Origin: an uncultured Eubacterium sp.
GTDB taxonomy: Bacteria > Bacillota > Clostridia > Lachnospirales > Lachnospiraceae
Length of the DNA: 48,009 bases
Assembly (NCBI GenBank): GCA_947384955.1
Contig: CANDJC010000022.1
Coordinates: forward strand, 1 to 48,009
Direction: 5' to 3'
The stretch's first letter is position 1; each line of letters starts with the position of its first letter. Below are positions 1-9,900 of this stretch, one piece after another. The position numbers and the translations under genes are program-made. The notes under the pieces are model-generated. The model worked only from the letters and a program-made list of their open reading frames with translations, was not told the DNA's origin and searched no databases.

Positions 1-160
1 TAAATGCAGAATGCTTAGGGATTCTTAACATTCTGGAGCAGCCGCAGGAAGACCGGGCAAATCCCCTTTCCCGGCGTCCGCGCAGCCATCACACTTCCTC
101 CTCCGGCATCCGCGCAGCCATCACACTTCCCCCGGTATCCGCAAAACCATCACAGCCCCA
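1..160 (-). repeat. Family-1 palindromic element, right half, with triplicated tail
   Basis: Positions 7-38 match the conserved inner stem of the family-1 elements (GCAGAATGCTTAGGG then TTCTTAACATTCTGGA), in the same orientation as the copies at 27503 and 34453. The matching left half would lie before the window start. The tail motif CCGGCGTCCGCGCAGCC is present about three times, starting at 71, 103 and 132, each followed by ATCACA. Other copies carry this tail once. It lies just downstream of the lipoprotein gene that ends at 166. Confidence 0.75.
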
Positions 161-165
161 CAAAA

Positions 166-1415
166 CTACCTCTTAAAATCAAATGTTTTTATCAGTGTAC
201 CTGCTTTGTCAATCCCCCGTCCAAGCACAACGACACATCTGCCGGACTTATCCAGAATCAAAATCTGAGGAATCCGCTGGAAATAAGTGCTGTTACTGTT
301 TTTAACCGTTTCCGTATGGATTTTTTTCCCCGATGCCGTATCATAAATGCTGATTTTCACACTGGATTTTTTCAAAACAGCAGTCGCCACGTATTTTCCA
401 TGATCTGAACAGAAAACGCCGTCTTTTCCTTCGCTGCGGCTTGCGAAGGAGGGCGTTTTTTCTGTATTGGATGCGGTGTCAAGCATCAGCAAGGTTCCGT
501 TATTTTTGTCGAAGCTCTGGGGCATAATCAGTAAATCCCCGCCCTTTTGTACTTCAGCGGTATCTGCCTGATAGCCCGCTTTTTTTGTGATGGTGAGTTT
601 CGCTTTGTCTGTGGATACCGTGCCATAGACAAAAAACCGATTCCGCCATTGGATGCGTCTACAGCTGTGCCCGCATAAACGAACGAGCTGTCTCCCGTAC
701 TGGCAAGGCTGTCTATGGTTACAATCTGCATATTATCCGCTCTGCCATTTTGGGAATAGTTCAGAATTGTACGGATCTTTTTGGAAGAAATATCATACAG
801 ATACAGTCCCTGCAGTCCGCCAAAAACAGCCTTTTTTCCGTCCTGTGAAATAGCCGTCGCTGCCGTTTGGAAAACCAGATCATCCTTTACTAATCCTTGA
901 AAGGAAATCGTATTCTTAACAGCAAAGTTCTTATCCAGTATGTATCCTTTGATACTGCCGCCATTTTCCCGGCCCGCAATGAAATAGCCGTCCGAGTATG
1001 TCTGCACACACAGTTCCTCCATGGAAATATCCGCGCTTGCGATATTTTTGCCTTTCTTCATATCGTAAAGATAAAGCTTATCCGATGAGACAATAATACG
1101 GCTGCCGCCGCCATAATAGCAGCCGCTGACCTTTCCAGAAAAAGATGAATTTTTAACTGCGGCAGCTTTCACAATATTCCTGTTCGTAACGCTGTTCTGC
1201 AGAGGAATTACATAAGAACTGGCGCCGGTTTCCATTCCTGTATTTTCTGGTGAAGCATCTGTTTCGGATTGTTCTGTTTTGAGCTGTTCCGGTTCAAATT
1301 GCTCCATATTTATGGCAGTTCCTTGCAAAGAGCTGTCCATAATCTCCTGAATGTTCCCACAGGCTGACAGATTCAGGGTAAAAGCAAGTGTGATGCATAT
1401 AAATTTCTTTTTCAT
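166..1415 (-). pseudogene. Frameshifted lipoprotein with propeller-like repeats
   Basis: The protein begins with a lipoprotein signal peptide (MKKKFICITLAF then lipobox LSAC, Cys19), so it should be anchored outside the membrane. The body has repeated strand-rich segments of the kind seen in beta-propellers, such as KLYLYDMKKGKNIASA and GLYLYDISSKKI. The frame breaks at a run of six T on the coding strand (plus-strand A6 at 631-636). One more T restores a continuous protein of about 416 residues that runs on through VYGTVSTDKAKL to the stop at 166. It follows the histidine kinase gene and has its own promoter with a repeat shared with the regulator gene, so it is probably a target or accessory sensor of that system. 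The break could be a real mutation, a base-calling error, or -1 slippage on T TTT TTG. No precise family is recognised. Confidence 0.75.
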
Positions 1416-1457
1416 TTTCTCTAGTCCTCCTTGAATTATTTAACAGATTCGGTATTC

Positions 1458-1489
1458 ATTATAAAAACCAAAAGTCAAAATAAAGTCAA
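1458..1489 (-). promoter_or_regulatory. Promoter with OmpR-type direct repeat, lipoprotein gene
   Basis: On the minus strand two TTGACT boxes (plus-strand AGTCAA at 1473-1478 and 1484-1489) lie 11 bp apart, followed after 9 bp by TATAAT (1458-1463). An 11-bp direct repeat over the -35 region is typical for OmpR-family activators. The promoter of the response regulator gene at 3481-3512 has the same geometry. Confidence 0.7.
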
Positions 1490-1509
1490 AGTACCAGAAA
1501 AAATAAAAA

Positions 1510-2796
1510 TCAGCCTGTTTTGCGGACAGCAAGCCTGACTGTTACACAGGCTCCGTCTGGAGTATTGTTTGAAAGCTCTAAGCTTCCGCCGTGTTTCTGG
1601 CAGAGGATGCGGCTCGTAGCCAGGCCCATTCCCATATGCTCTCCCGTCTGATCCTCCGAATAAAAAATGGTGTCCTTTTTACGGAGCATTGCCTTTGGAA
1701 AGCCTCTGCCGTCGTCGGATATGGCCACTGTAAGCATGCCATCGGCAAGGGAGCAGCAAAAGCTTACCCTGCCTGCAGCGTATCGGACGGCATTGGAAAA
1801 GATATTCTCAGCAATACGGTAAAATATCTGCTCATCTAATTGCACCCGGCATTCGGGTACGGCAAAATGGCATGCAGTCTCCAGGCTGTGCTGCTGCGCA
1901 AGCATTGAAAGGCTTTCCACAGCCCTTTTCAAAAAATCCGGCAGCCAGACAGCAGAATACTTTATATCCGTTTCTTCAATGGCATTCAGGTCGCGGATAT
2001 AATCGGTATAACGCTCAAGCCGTTTTGCGGTAACAGCCAGATTCGACAATGTGTGCCGCAGTTCTTCGTCACTCAGGTTTCCATCTGCAAAGCACTGCTG
2101 CATATATTCCACATATCCTTCGGCAATCGCGATGGGATTTCGAAGGTCGTGCGCCACGGATGCCTGCAAAATCCTGCGCTGCTCAAGCATGTTCCACAGC
2201 TGCCGGTTATTATCATAAAGCGCCTGGCGCATTTCTTCAAAAGCTGCGCAGAGTCTGCCCAGCTCATCATTGCTGTTATATTCAACCGAAAAATCAAGGT
2301 CCTGCCCTATAATATGCTTTGCCGCATCGGCAAGAACCTGAATGGGCAGCGACAGCTTTTTCCTGTAAAACCACCATGCACACAGCCCAATGCCTGCCAT
2401 CGAATAGAGAAACGGAAGCCCGGCCATGGAAATGCCTGCCGCCCGGTACAAGAGCTGCTGTTTTGGACGGAGTGACCAGAAACCGGCTTCCGCTCTCTCG
2501 ATTGTGAATTCTGTATCCTCCAGGCTCCCTTTTTCGTACTCCCCGTCAGGGACAAGCATACAAAGCTCAGAGGGACTGTCCAGGGTAAATCTCTGCTCTC
2601 CCTGTAATACGCTCCCGTCCGGCAGAACCGTCCGGGTATGCAGCCAGACCTCTCTGGAATCGGGAAGTATCGCTCTTTGTATGCGCCGGCATCCATAAAT
2701 CGTCAGAACAGATACCGTGAAAACAAGAATCATCATAACGGCTGCCGCCCGGATAAAAGCTCTTTTCATCGACATCTGTCTCTTCATTTTTTCCAT
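1510..2796 (-). CDS. Sensor histidine kinase (OmpR-partner type)
   Basis: This is a 428-residue membrane sensor kinase. Transmembrane segments lie at about 13-34 and 123-144, with an extracytoplasmic sensor of about 85 residues between them. A HAMP-like linker follows (about 145-198), then a phosphoacceptor box ASVAHDLRNP with His216, and an ATPase domain with N box NIFSNAVRYA, DDGRGF and GMGLATS. It should phosphorylate the response regulator encoded just upstream. Its start overlaps the end of that gene by 13 bases, or by ATGA if the second Met (2787) is used; neither start has a clear ribosome site, which suggests translational coupling. The signal sensed is unknown. Confidence 0.9.
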   Translation of the reverse strand: MEKMKRQMSMKRAFIRAAAVMMILVFTVSVLTIYGCRRIQRAILPDSREVWLHTRTVLPDGSVLQGEQRFTLDSPSELCMLVPDGEYEKGSLEDTEFTIERAEAGFWSLRPKQQLLYRAAGISMAGLPFLYSMAGIGLCAWWFYRKKLSLPIQVLADAAKHIIGQDLDFSVEYNSNDELGRLCAAFEEMRQALYDNNRQLWNMLEQRRILQASVAHDLRNPIAIAEGYVEYMQQCFADGNLSDEELRHTLSNLAVTAKRLERYTDYIRDLNAIEETDIKYSAVWLPDFLKRAVESLSMLAQQHSLETACHFAVPECRVQLDEQIFYRIAENIFSNAVRYAAGRVSFCCSLADGMLTVAISDDGRGFPKAMLRKKDTIFYSEDQTGEHMGMGLATSRILCQKHGGSLELSNNTPDGACVTVRLAVRKTG

Positions 2797-3457
2797 CTGT
2801 AGCCCATCCCCCAGACTGTTTCGATATATTCCCTGCCTGTCGCTTCCGTCAGTTTATTTCTGATTTTTCGGATATGCTCTTTAATGACATTACTGTCTCC
2901 TTCGGCATCAAGCCCCCAGACGGCTTCATAAATCCGTTCTCTGTCGAATACCTGACCGGCGTTTCTCATCAAAAACTCCACAATATCAAATTCACGGTTT
3001 GATAAGCGAAACGGCTTTTCCCCATAATAAATCGTGCGTTCTGCAAGATTTACAATCAGTCCCTGGGAAACTGCGATTCTGGGCGTGCACCGGGTCCTCT
3101 CATCCCTGCGCAGATGGGCCGCCACCCTTGCGGTCAGCTCTGTAAGCTGAACGGCTTGGTTATGTAGTCATCACCGCCGGACTGCAGCCCGTTTACCTTG
3201 TCCTGCTCGGTAATCCGGGCCGTCAGAAACAAAATCGGGCAGATAACATTGCTTCGGATAATTCTGCACAGCTCCAGTCCATCCGTTTCCGGCATATTAA
3301 TATCGAGCAGAATCAAATCCGGATAGATATTCAGCATGGATACTGCCTGCTGCGCATTTTCCGCCGCAAAGGTTATGTATCCGCACTTTTGTAAGTGGCT
3401 GGACAATAATTCTGTCAGCATTTTTTCATCATCAACAATGAGTATTTTATATGCCAT
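2784..3457 (-). pseudogene. Frameshifted OmpR-family response regulator
   Basis: The first part (3457 down to about 3140) is a receiver domain with the acidic pair VDDEK, the phosphoacceptor in LLDINMPETDG, and the Lys in TKPFS. The second part (to 2784) is a winged-helix DNA-binding domain with RLSNREFDIVEFL and the C-terminal YIETVWGMGYRW. The two parts are in different frames. Adding one G near 3140 (CAG AGC TGA to CAG GAG CTG A) restores the expected LQELTARVAAHLRR linker, giving about 224 residues. The gene heads the operon with the kinase. As read, the protein stops after the receiver and could not bind DNA. It is either a recent mutation or a base-calling error; intact operators at its own promoter and at the lipoprotein promoter favour a system that was working recently. 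Confidence 0.85.
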
Positions 3458-3480
3458 GGTAAAACCTCCTGTCAGAATCT

Positions 3481-3512
3481 ATCATAAAAGCCAAAAGTCA
3501 AAAAGCGGTCAA
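3481..3512 (-). promoter_or_regulatory. Promoter with OmpR-type direct repeat, regulator-kinase operon
   Basis: Minus-strand TTGACC and TTGACT boxes (plus-strand GGTCAA 3507-3512 and AGTCAA 3496-3501) are spaced 11 bp apart and followed after 9 bp by TATGAT (3481-3486). This suggests autoregulation. A ribosome site AGGAGG lies between it and the ATG at 3457. Confidence 0.7.
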
Positions 3513-3666
3513 TTCCTGCTTTTCTCCTTCGTCTTGCCTGGCATTTTTTATATTATACGGCTGAAAATATACTGCATCATATCACAGCCTGCCGTTTTGT
3601 AAAAGTGGAATTCCCTGCAGCCGTTTCGAAAAAATTTCAACTATCGGCCGCGGCCGGCAGAACATT

Positions 3667-5235
3667 TTATTCCGCCTCTTCAATTTTGCACTGATGCTCC
3701 TTATTTATGGAATCATAGTTTATTCCCGCTATAAAAATACGGCCCGCGCCTTCCTGTTTTAGTTTCTGGCAGTATTCTCTTTCCCGAATCTGGCGGATAG
3801 CAGCCTCGGGGGTACTGTCGGCTTTTAATTCAATTACAATGCCGGGCAGATTTTTTCTTCTAGGATAAAATAAAAAGTCAGCAAATCCTTTTCCGCTTTT
3901 TTCCTCACGCACTATGCGGTACTGGTTTCTGGCTGACAGATAGGCAAGCGTTACGACACAGGCCAGGCTGTTTTCATCATTATATTTTAGAATCGGAATT
4001 TCGCTGTTATGAATATTGTGAAGGGACGCTGCAACAACATCCGCGTTCCGATGCAGTGTCGCATCCAGTATTTCCTCAGAATTTCTGACAAGCTCTGCCA
4101 CATATCCAAAGCTGTTATCTTCCAGGGCGTTTTCAAACTCCGTCATCAGTTCCTTATCCGGAATGTGCAGCTCTCCTTCATAATAAGACAGCAGCCCGCA
4201 TGTAATCATTGCCGCATAGATTTCCTTCCTGTTCGACGGGGCATTCTGCCCTGCTGCATAGCCTTTTTTTATTTCAGCTCTGACTGGCAGGCCGCTGACC
4301 ATTCTGACCACATCATCCCTGACTTCTCCGATATTATATTTTAAGAAAAATAATACTTCATCCATTTTTCCTGTGGCGGTCCAGTAATCCTGGCATTTTC
4401 CGTTGATAAGCGCCAGTACCACAGAACGCGGATTGTATACTTTGGAGCCGGAATTTGTGAAATATCCATTGTACCATTCTGCCAGTTCATCCGCTGTGAG
4501 CTTTTCCTGCCTCTTACAAAGATTTAACACCTCTTTTTCCGTAAATCCAAAATACTCTTCAAATAAAGAATCCTGAAGCATCGTATATTCATCGAACATA
4601 TTCAGCGCCGAACCTGTGCTGTATTTTTTTATCGGAAGCACGCCTGTCATATAAACCAGTGCCGCATAGGGCTGGTCTTTTAGCAAATCCCTTAAAAATT
4701 CTAAGAAATCATTCTGATTTTCCTCATACAGATTATGGCTGAAAATATAGTCCCATTCATCTATGAAAAAAATAAATTCATCTCCGCATGCCGCAAGCAT
4801 ATCCGGGATTCTGCGAAATTTCTTTTGCTTTAACTGCGGGTATGCTTCTAAGATGTCATTTTTTAAGTTTTCTTTTATCAGCGACAGATAATCCTGATAC
4901 GCACTGCCATTTTCCGGGAGGCTGCTCAGGCTGATATTCAGAATATGATACCTGTTTAAATGTTCTATATAATGTCTGCTGCGGCTGATTTCCAGGCTGT
5001 CAAACAGAGCTTTTGTATCGTATGCCCGGCCATAGTATGCTCCAAGCATGTTTAAAGCTGAGGTCTTTCCAAAGCGGCGGGGCTTTGTGATGCATAAAAA
5101 CCGGTTCTTTGTATGAATGCGTTCGTTTATTTTTTCTATCATAGCAGATTTATCTATAAAATATTTATCATGATAAAGCATGTTAAAGTCTCTGTATGCT
5201 GTGTCTGTATTCAGATATGCTGCCATTTTTTTCAC
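3667..5235 (-). CDS. AAA-ATPase-like protein with C-terminal PD-(D/E)XK domain
   Basis: This 522-residue protein matches the family that joins an AAA-ATPase-like domain (Pfam type AAA-ATPase_like) to a PD-(D/E)XK nuclease-like domain. The N-terminal half has a Walker A variant KPRRFGKTS (Lys57) and Walker B FIFFIDEWDYIF. The C-terminal half has FADFLFYPRR followed by GIVIELKAD, which gives the Asp and Glu-x-Lys of a nuclease core. The family is widespread and often multicopy in Clostridia and Bacteroidetes; its role is not firmly known, and mobile-element or defence functions have been suggested. Length and motifs look intact. The gene stands alone, with a repeat element upstream. Confidence 0.85.
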   Translation of the reverse strand: MKKMAAYLNTDTAYRDFNMLYHDKYFIDKSAMIEKINERIHTKNRFLCITKPRRFGKTSALNMLGAYYGRAYDTKALFDSLEISRSRHYIEHLNRYHILNISLSSLPENGSAYQDYLSLIKENLKNDILEAYPQLKQKKFRRIPDMLAACGDEFIFFIDEWDYIFSHNLYEENQNDFLEFLRDLLKDQPYAALVYMTGVLPIKKYSTGSALNMFDEYTMLQDSLFEEYFGFTEKEVLNLCKRQEKLTADELAEWYNGYFTNSGSKVYNPRSVVLALINGKCQDYWTATGKMDEVLFFLKYNIGEVRDDVVRMVSGLPVRAEIKKGYAAGQNAPSNRKEIYAAMITCGLLSYYEGELHIPDKELMTEFENALEDNSFGYVAELVRNSEEILDATLHRNADVVAASLHNIHNSEIPILKYNDENSLACVVTLAYLSARNQYRIVREEKSGKGFADFLFYPRRKNLPGIVIELKADSTPEAAIRQIREREYCQKLKQEGAGRIFIAGINYDSINKEHQCKIEEAE

Positions 5236-5417
5236 CGCCTTTCGCCTTTCCTAAATCTGGCTGAGTATGATGCATCAGCTGTACGATGTTTTGCATTTCC
5301 TGATATATATTCATTATATAAAAAATATTATGCCTTATCAAGAAGATGGAAGCTATATTTTGGTTCTTTCTATCAGATGCGGCGAAGCGGAACTGGTAAG
5401 GGGTGTTCTGGCTGCAC

Positions 5418-5690
5418 GGACGCCGGGTGACGGGAAGATGCCCTGGATTCCTGTGACGGCTCCGGAACGTTAAGAATCCCTAAGCATTCTGCATTTACGC
5501 TGTGGTACCGGACGGCGCTGCACCTGGTTCGCCCTGGCCTGCAGCCAGCAGCTAAAGGTGCCGCTTCGGCTTCGCCGCCTGGTTATCGGGCAGAATGCTA
5601 AGGGATTCTAAACGTTCCTCCAATGTTACAGGAATCCAGGGCATCTTCCCGCCACCCGGCTGGGTTTCATAAGATTTACATGAGAAAATG
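5418..5690 (+). repeat. Family-1 palindromic element
   Basis: The outer arms 5423-5457 and 5625-5659 are complementary at 33 of 35 positions, with one of the two exceptions a G-T pair. Inside lies a second stem (GAATCCCTAAGCATTCTGC near 5473 with GCAGAATGCTAAGGGATTC near 5590), and then a core holding CAGCTAAAGGTGCCGCTTCG and CGGCTTCGCCGCCTGGTT. A flank with TTTACATG (about 5675) is shared with other copies. It lies between convergently placed minus-strand genes and contains no credible gene. Confidence 0.9.
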
Positions 5691-5740
5691 CGTATACTGT
5701 TTACTATCTGCTATTCGAAAATTAACTGAATCGGTTACTC

Positions 5741-6037
5741 CTATCTCATTTTGTCTAAATTTCTGAAAATTTGAAAACCCGCAATAAGTCCAGCCTTAAA
5801 ATATGCATCTTTACATGCCATAAAAAACCCAGACAATGCAACGCACACATCCTCATTGTCCCTGCATGACATCTGAAATACTTTCTCCAGACTGTCAAAA
5901 ATTTCTTCAAAAGCAGAATCACATTCTTTTTGATACAAATCTTTTTCATTACTGTCTGGTATAACATCTTCATTAAGAAAATATGCAGCCAGACTATCCA
6001 GACTGGCACGTTTTAATATTTTATCATATCCATTCAA
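5741..6037 (-). CDS. Small protein divergent from an XRE regulator
   Basis: This is a 98-residue acidic, helix-rich protein. The reading frame starts at a TTG codon with GAGGGGG a suitable distance upstream; an overlapping ATG frame is a shadow. Motifs such as SAFEEIFDSLEKVF and AYFKAGLIAGFQIF resemble small uncharacterised clostridial proteins found beside phage-type or XRE regulators, but no family is recognised with confidence. It is transcribed away from the XRE gene at 6211 across a 173-base AT-rich gap that must hold both promoters. The pair could be a regulator with its target, a remnant of a prophage, or a toxin-antitoxin-like pair; nothing in the sequence decides. Confidence 0.55.
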   Translation of the reverse strand: MNGYDKILKRASLDSLAAYFLNEDVIPDSNEKDLYQKECDSAFEEIFDSLEKVFQMSCRDNEDVCVALSGFFMACKDAYFKAGLIAGFQIFRNLDKMR

Positions 6038-6210
6038 GTCTTTTTCCCCCTCTTTATTCTTTTTTTCTTTTATTATAATTCCTCTTTCTTATTTTTTCAA
6101 CTAAATAAAATGTATTTAAAACCATTAGTTGTGTATTTTTTTGTAAAGTATAACAAAAATATGAATTAAGAGGTTTTTGATAAACCACGAAAAAAAGGAG
6201 ATATGATTTT

Positions 6211-6516
6211 ATGGCTTCATTTGCGCAAAACCTCAAAAATCTCAGAATCAGCCGTCATCTCACACAAAAAGAGCTTGCACAGCGTTTATCACTGACCTCT
6301 TCTGTCATATCTGCATATGAAAATAATATCCGCATGCCTTCCTATGATGTACTGTTCCAGCTGGCATCTGTCTTTCACTGCAGCTGTGATTATCTTCTCG
6401 GCTATGCGGATGACGAGAAAGCTCTGCCCTCAAAATATATCGACGTATCCGATTTAACTGACAGACAGATTCAGGCACTGCTCTATCTTGCCGATACCTT
6501 CCGAAATCCTTCTTAA
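6211..6516 (+). CDS. XRE-family helix-turn-helix regulator
   Basis: This is a 101-residue DNA-binding protein. Residues about 5-62 form a Cro/CI-type HTH: LKNLRISRHLTQKELAQRL, then SSVISAYENNIRMPSYDVL, then LASVFHCSCDYLLG. The C-terminal 35 residues (DVSDLTDRQIQALLYLADTF) form a short helix, as in many clostridial one-domain regulators. The ribosome site AAAAGGAG is well placed before the ATG. It is divergent from the 98-residue gene and next to the trypsin/STAND operon, so it might control either. No membrane or sensor domain is present. Confidence 0.85.
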   Translation: MASFAQNLKNLRISRHLTQKELAQRLSLTSSVISAYENNIRMPSYDVLFQLASVFHCSCDYLLGYADDEKALPSKYIDVSDLTDRQIQALLYLADTFRNPS

Positions 6517-6520
6517 AGCA

Positions 6521-6544
6521 CCAAAAAGTGCCTGGCATTTTTGG
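6521..6544 (+). terminator. Possible terminator after the XRE gene
   Basis: CCAAAAAGTGCC and GGCATTTTTGG form a hairpin with one unpaired base, immediately after the stop codon at 6516. The T-rich arm is short, so termination strength is uncertain. Confidence 0.4.
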
Positions 6545-6960
6545 ACAAACGCTGATTCTGCTCTTATTGAAGCCTGGAATTGTACTTATCGCATATCTGC
6601 ACTAAATCTGGTGGCAATTCTTTGGAAAGCTTTGAGCTTTAGAAAAAATTTCTCCACCAGATGGCGTTCCTTATAAAGCCCCGTCACAGAGACACTGAAA
6701 TTTAGCACCTTTTCTGGAAGGAATGGCCGGCTCGCCGCCGCGGTCATAGATATAATCAATGAACTTACTGCTGTCATACCCACGGTCAGCCAGAACGCTG
6801 CTTTCCTTTATATTTAAGTGTTCAATGTATTCCAAACGCTTTTTTGATGCAGTCATATGTCCAGCCGTCATTACAGGGTTTCTGATCCAGCTTCAGTAAT
6901 ATCTGTATTTCTGTCTGGATGTGGTACAAGGCAATTGTTCAGGTACCTAAACTATTATAA
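6545..6960 (-). mobile_element. Decayed IS5-family transposase fragment
   Basis: Two frames on the minus strand carry pieces of a DDE transposase of the IS5 group. One (about 6871-6671) has KESSVLADRGYDSSKFIDYI and RGGEPAIPSRKGAKFQ; the other (about 6700-6586) has LYKERHLVEKFFLKLKAFQ and RIATRF, which contains the catalytic Glu region. The pieces are joined only if bases are added near 6685, and the end (DKYNSRLQ) is in yet another frame, so the element is inactive. The N-terminal part with the first catalytic Asp is missing. No clear terminal inverted repeats were found. It marks past insertion at the edge of the accessory island. Confidence 0.8.
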
Positions 6961-6978
6961 TGCTTAGAACTAAACTAT

Positions 6979-9900
6979 CTAATATTCAGCTAAGATGCTG
7001 GCATTGATATATTCAATATTGTTAACAGAAGCCGCAAACCACCTGTCATATCCATCCAGCAAAACATATTTATCTTTGATGATCACAATTCCCACAGGTT
7101 TGGATAAAATACCCTGGCTGTAAAAATAATCTAAAATTTCATTTACTTCCATTTGTGAAGGCTGATGTGATACATAACCTTTCGGAATCATAATACTGTC
7201 TGTTTTCAAATAAACGGATTTCTTTTGGTTATTTTTTACTTTTAAAACCGTCAAAAGGTTATTACATATTTCGTCGCCAGAATCATAATCCTCTTCTATT
7301 TTCTGTACAAATGTTCTTTCAATACGGTTTAATTTTTCAATTACCAATGTACGGTTATCCTGTATCGCATCCTGAAGTATCCTCATATAATATTTAAATA
7401 TGGAAAATTCATCACTATACTGATCATATAATATCTCTGCCTCTTCAATGATGCCGCCAAGCATGCTGCCCGCCGTCAGTTTTGATAAAACAGACAGCAG
7501 TCTGCATAGCTGAATAGCGAAATCAATGCTATGAAATAACAGGAATGCATTTCTGGTTTTTATCACAAGCATGCTTACCCTGTAAATATTCTTGTGATAA
7601 TATAGACAATGCTGTATTTGACGTTTCAGATTATCCAGTTTTACTTTAGCAATCATATTTTTATTGACATGATCCAAAATTTTTTTCAAATATCCGTTAA
7701 ACTCGGTATCAGAAAAATAATCTGCTATTTTTTCAACTTCAAAATAGTTTTCCAGGTTTTCATTTTCTGAAATAGAATGGCTCACTTCAGATAATGAATG
7801 ACAATATTCCAATGCTAAATCCAGAGTACCGTAAAGATGATAGATCTTCTTCTGCTTATTAATATATTGTGAAAAATTATGTGTCTCAATCGAATCTTTC
7901 ACGAACACTGTCAGCGTTTTTTGGAACAGGAACAGGACTTTCATACCAACATGTTTGATTTCGAGATTAATGAACTGGTCATATAATTCACCATGGCTGA
8001 TTATTTTTTTTATACTTGCATAATACAATAACTGTGCATAGTATAGAGCAATACGGTCATTTTTTTGATACCTGTATTTCAGTTCTTGCAAACGGTAGTA
8101 ATATTCCTGTTTAGGCTTCACCCAAAAAAGCTTTAAAATAGTCTCTGCATAGTTTTCTGCCAAAATATTCATATTTTGCTTCGCAGTATTTTGTTCTATT
8201 ATCTCAAACTGTTCATATAATTCATTACAATCGATGACTCTTTTTATTACGGCGCTGCATAATAACATGGTATAACTGGCAGCAATCTTACTGACTGTGC
8301 TGTGTTCCTTATAAAGGTTCTGAAGATATATATAATATTTTTTGTCAGAGGTTTGCAAAAAAAGCCTTAAAATCGTTTCGGCATATATACCAATAAATAT
8401 ATTGATTTTTTTCTCAGCCTGCATATTCTCAAAATAGGCTATCGTTTGATCATTCGCAGATAATTGTATGATTCTTTCTGCAAAAAAATCAAATATAATG
8501 CGACAATGCAGCTCGTGAAATTTTGTAAGCTTTTCGATTGCGAAAGCAAGATCAAATTTTCTGCTGCTTATGAATTTAACATATTGTCTTTGTATATAGC
8601 TGCTTCTTAGATGATAAACAATTACAGACTCCAAATACTCTTCCATATCAATATCTAATTCTAAATCTTTTGTTTGATATAATATATCTGTAAGGATTAT
8701 AGTTTCTTTCTGAGATTTGAATTCCTTCATGTTTTTTAGAAGAAATGATCTTAACAAAAGAATGCTTTGATCTGAAAAACGATGATATTTTACGAGCTCA
8801 GAGATGGATTCAAGCACAGAGATTCTGTATGAATCGCTGATATTATCCAAAAACGGGTCTGAAAGTCTTAGTATATTTTCCAAGACATGATAAGTATCAT
8901 CTGCAATTAAGTTTGGATGCTTTGATAATGTAATTAATCCGATTAGATAATACTCTAAAAATATATTGGTATCCATATGTTTTTCAAATAAATCTTTTAA
9001 TTCGCTTACAATGAAACTGCATTGTTTGTAGTCCAGTCTGTTTGAAAGCCATATTAATTTCTGTGCTCTTTCAATCTCTGCATTCATATCCGCCTTCAAG
9101 GAAGGTTTTGTTTTATGAATTTCTCCTTCATCAGGATGGCTCTCATCTGTTTTTGCCGGATTTTTAACGGAAGCTTCAATTATCAGGTTTATATAATGAC
9201 TGGAATTAGTAATATCAGCACGGCTCAGCCAGGCTAAAGCATCTTCAATAGGCAAAATATGTTTCCTGAATTGATCGGTAATAAACTCTCCATAAACTTG
9301 ATGCACGAATTTACTGTCACATAATAGTAATAGTTCAGATAATATTTTATTCACATTATCCAGAGTGGTTTTTAAATGACACAGACATTGCGTATACACA
9401 GCAATAAATTCTTCATTCTCGAAGAATTTAGGGAAAACGGTTCTTAATTCTTCATAAAATTCCCATGAAATGCAGCTATTATAGCAAAGAATCTGTCTGC
9501 ACAAATCGATTAGCTCAGATGTGACTTCACCAATATAATCAGGAGTCGTTTTCAGGCTGCATAAACACTGCATATTTACAAAGATAAACTCACTATTTTT
9601 ATAATTTTTTTTACAGATCATTTTGAGTTCCTTATAGAGAGCCCACGAAGCATAAATATCAATTTCCTTAGAACATAGAATTTTTATTGCCCTGGCATAG
9701 CACAGGCCAATTTCCATATTATGGGTGAAGCTGCTTGTTTCATACAGCTTCTTTAAGTTATAAAACTCTTTTTTAGCAGCAAAATAGGATTTCCTTTCTA
9801 TAACACTGACTAACGAATAAGCATATTCGACTGCAATTTCAAGTGAACTGCAATATTCATTATACAGATTTTTTAATTCTGATAACAGCCTCTTTGTTTT

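Noticed and set aside
5267-5473. Open frame across the left arm of the 5418 element
   Set aside because: It runs into the palindromic arm and has no ribosome site or family features.
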